Assembly (NCBI GenBank): GCA_003456035.1
Contig: DMPJ01000349.1
Coordinates: 868-7,296 of the forward strand
Reading direction: 5' to 3'
DNA: 6,429 nucleotides
Source of the DNA: Planktothrix sp. UBA8402
Lineage (GTDB): Bacteria; Cyanobacteriota; Cyanobacteriia; Cyanobacteriales; Microcoleaceae
The first letter of the stretch is position 1; the number at the start of each line of letters is the position of its first letter. A program made the translations under genes and the position numbers. The notes under the pieces are model-generated. The model saw only the letters and a program-made list of their open reading frames with translations, was not told where the DNA came from and did no database searches. Below, in pieces: positions 6,292 through 6,429 of the stretch.

Positions 6292-6429
6292 TTATTCTTG
6301 TTTTAAATCTCGGATTTCGGAAGAAAAAGAAGCCGTTACCACTCCAGTTCCAGCACTGGTTCTAATTAATGAAACTCGAAATCGCAGATTCGGAGTAGCA
6401 AACCAAATTCTTTCTTCAGCCATCGCTCG
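6292..6429 (-). CDS. cpeS: 3' end of a CpeS-type phycobilin lyase (partial)
   Basis: The last 45 codons of a gene that runs out of the window, ending with TAA at 6294-6292. The visible sequence includes MAEERIWFATPNLRFRVSLI and a C-terminal ASFSSEIRDLKQE. The block ERxWFATPNLRxRxSLI followed by ASFSSEIR is the C-terminal signature of CpcS/CpeS lipocalin-fold lyases. CpeS attaches phycoerythrobilin to Cys82 of beta-phycoerythrin; CpcS serves phycocyanin and allophycocyanin. The order before cpeT and cpeR supports CpeS. Only 3 bases separate it from cpeT. The N-terminal three quarters of the protein is outside the window. Confidence 0.8.
   Translation of the reverse strand, partial: RAMAEERIWFATPNLRFRVSLIRTSAGTGVVTASFSSEIRDLKQE

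Noticed and set aside
1..6429. CRISPR array, insertion sequence, tRNA, rRNA or phage genes
   Set aside because: No regularly spaced repeats, transposase, terminal repeats or tRNA-like cloverleaf were seen on reading both strands.

Overview
The window comes from a filamentous, Oscillatoriales-like cyanobacterium (Planktothrix, Arthrospira or Lyngbya type). The basis is a complete phycocyanin rod operon whose two pigment subunits closely resemble, from memory, those of Arthrospira and Planktothrix. The neighbouring genes cpeS, cpeT and cpeR belong to phycoerythrin biology, so the strain probably also makes phycoerythrin, although no phycoerythrin structural gene lies in the window. All supported genes are on the minus strand, so transcription runs from high to low coordinates.

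Right part (6429 down to about 5037): the 3' end of cpeS, complete cpeT, complete cpeR and a 79-residue coiled-coil protein of unknown function. The order cpeS-cpeT-cpeR matches the end of the phycoerythrin linker operon cpeCDESTR of Fremyella diplosiphon. A 299-residue HEAT-repeat protein of the E/F-type bilin lyase family follows (5013 to 4114), 23 bases after the small gene, and is probably co-transcribed with it.

Middle (4113 to 3723): 391 bases without a gene. They hold the candidate cpc promoter, a phased direct repeat and a long, structured leader. Left part (3722 to 247): cpcB, cpcA, cpcC2, cpcC1 and cpcD, the same order as in Synechocystis PCC 6803. CpcB and CpcA form the blue pigment discs, CpcC2 and CpcC1 stack the discs into rods, and CpcD caps the rod.

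The spaces between the cpc genes carry a series of stem-loops: two between cpcB and cpcA, a strong one after cpcA, one between the two linkers, a terminator-like one before cpcD, and a convincing intrinsic terminator about 110 bases after cpcD. Together with falling ribosome-binding-site quality (good at cpcB, GTG start at cpcC1, none visible at cpcD) this fits stepwise lowering of output, giving many pigment subunits, fewer linkers and very few caps. Nothing in the window is clearly a new system. The least explained items are the small coiled-coil gene, the exact substrate of the HEAT-repeat lyase, and a 24-base tandem duplication that reshapes the end of cpcD.
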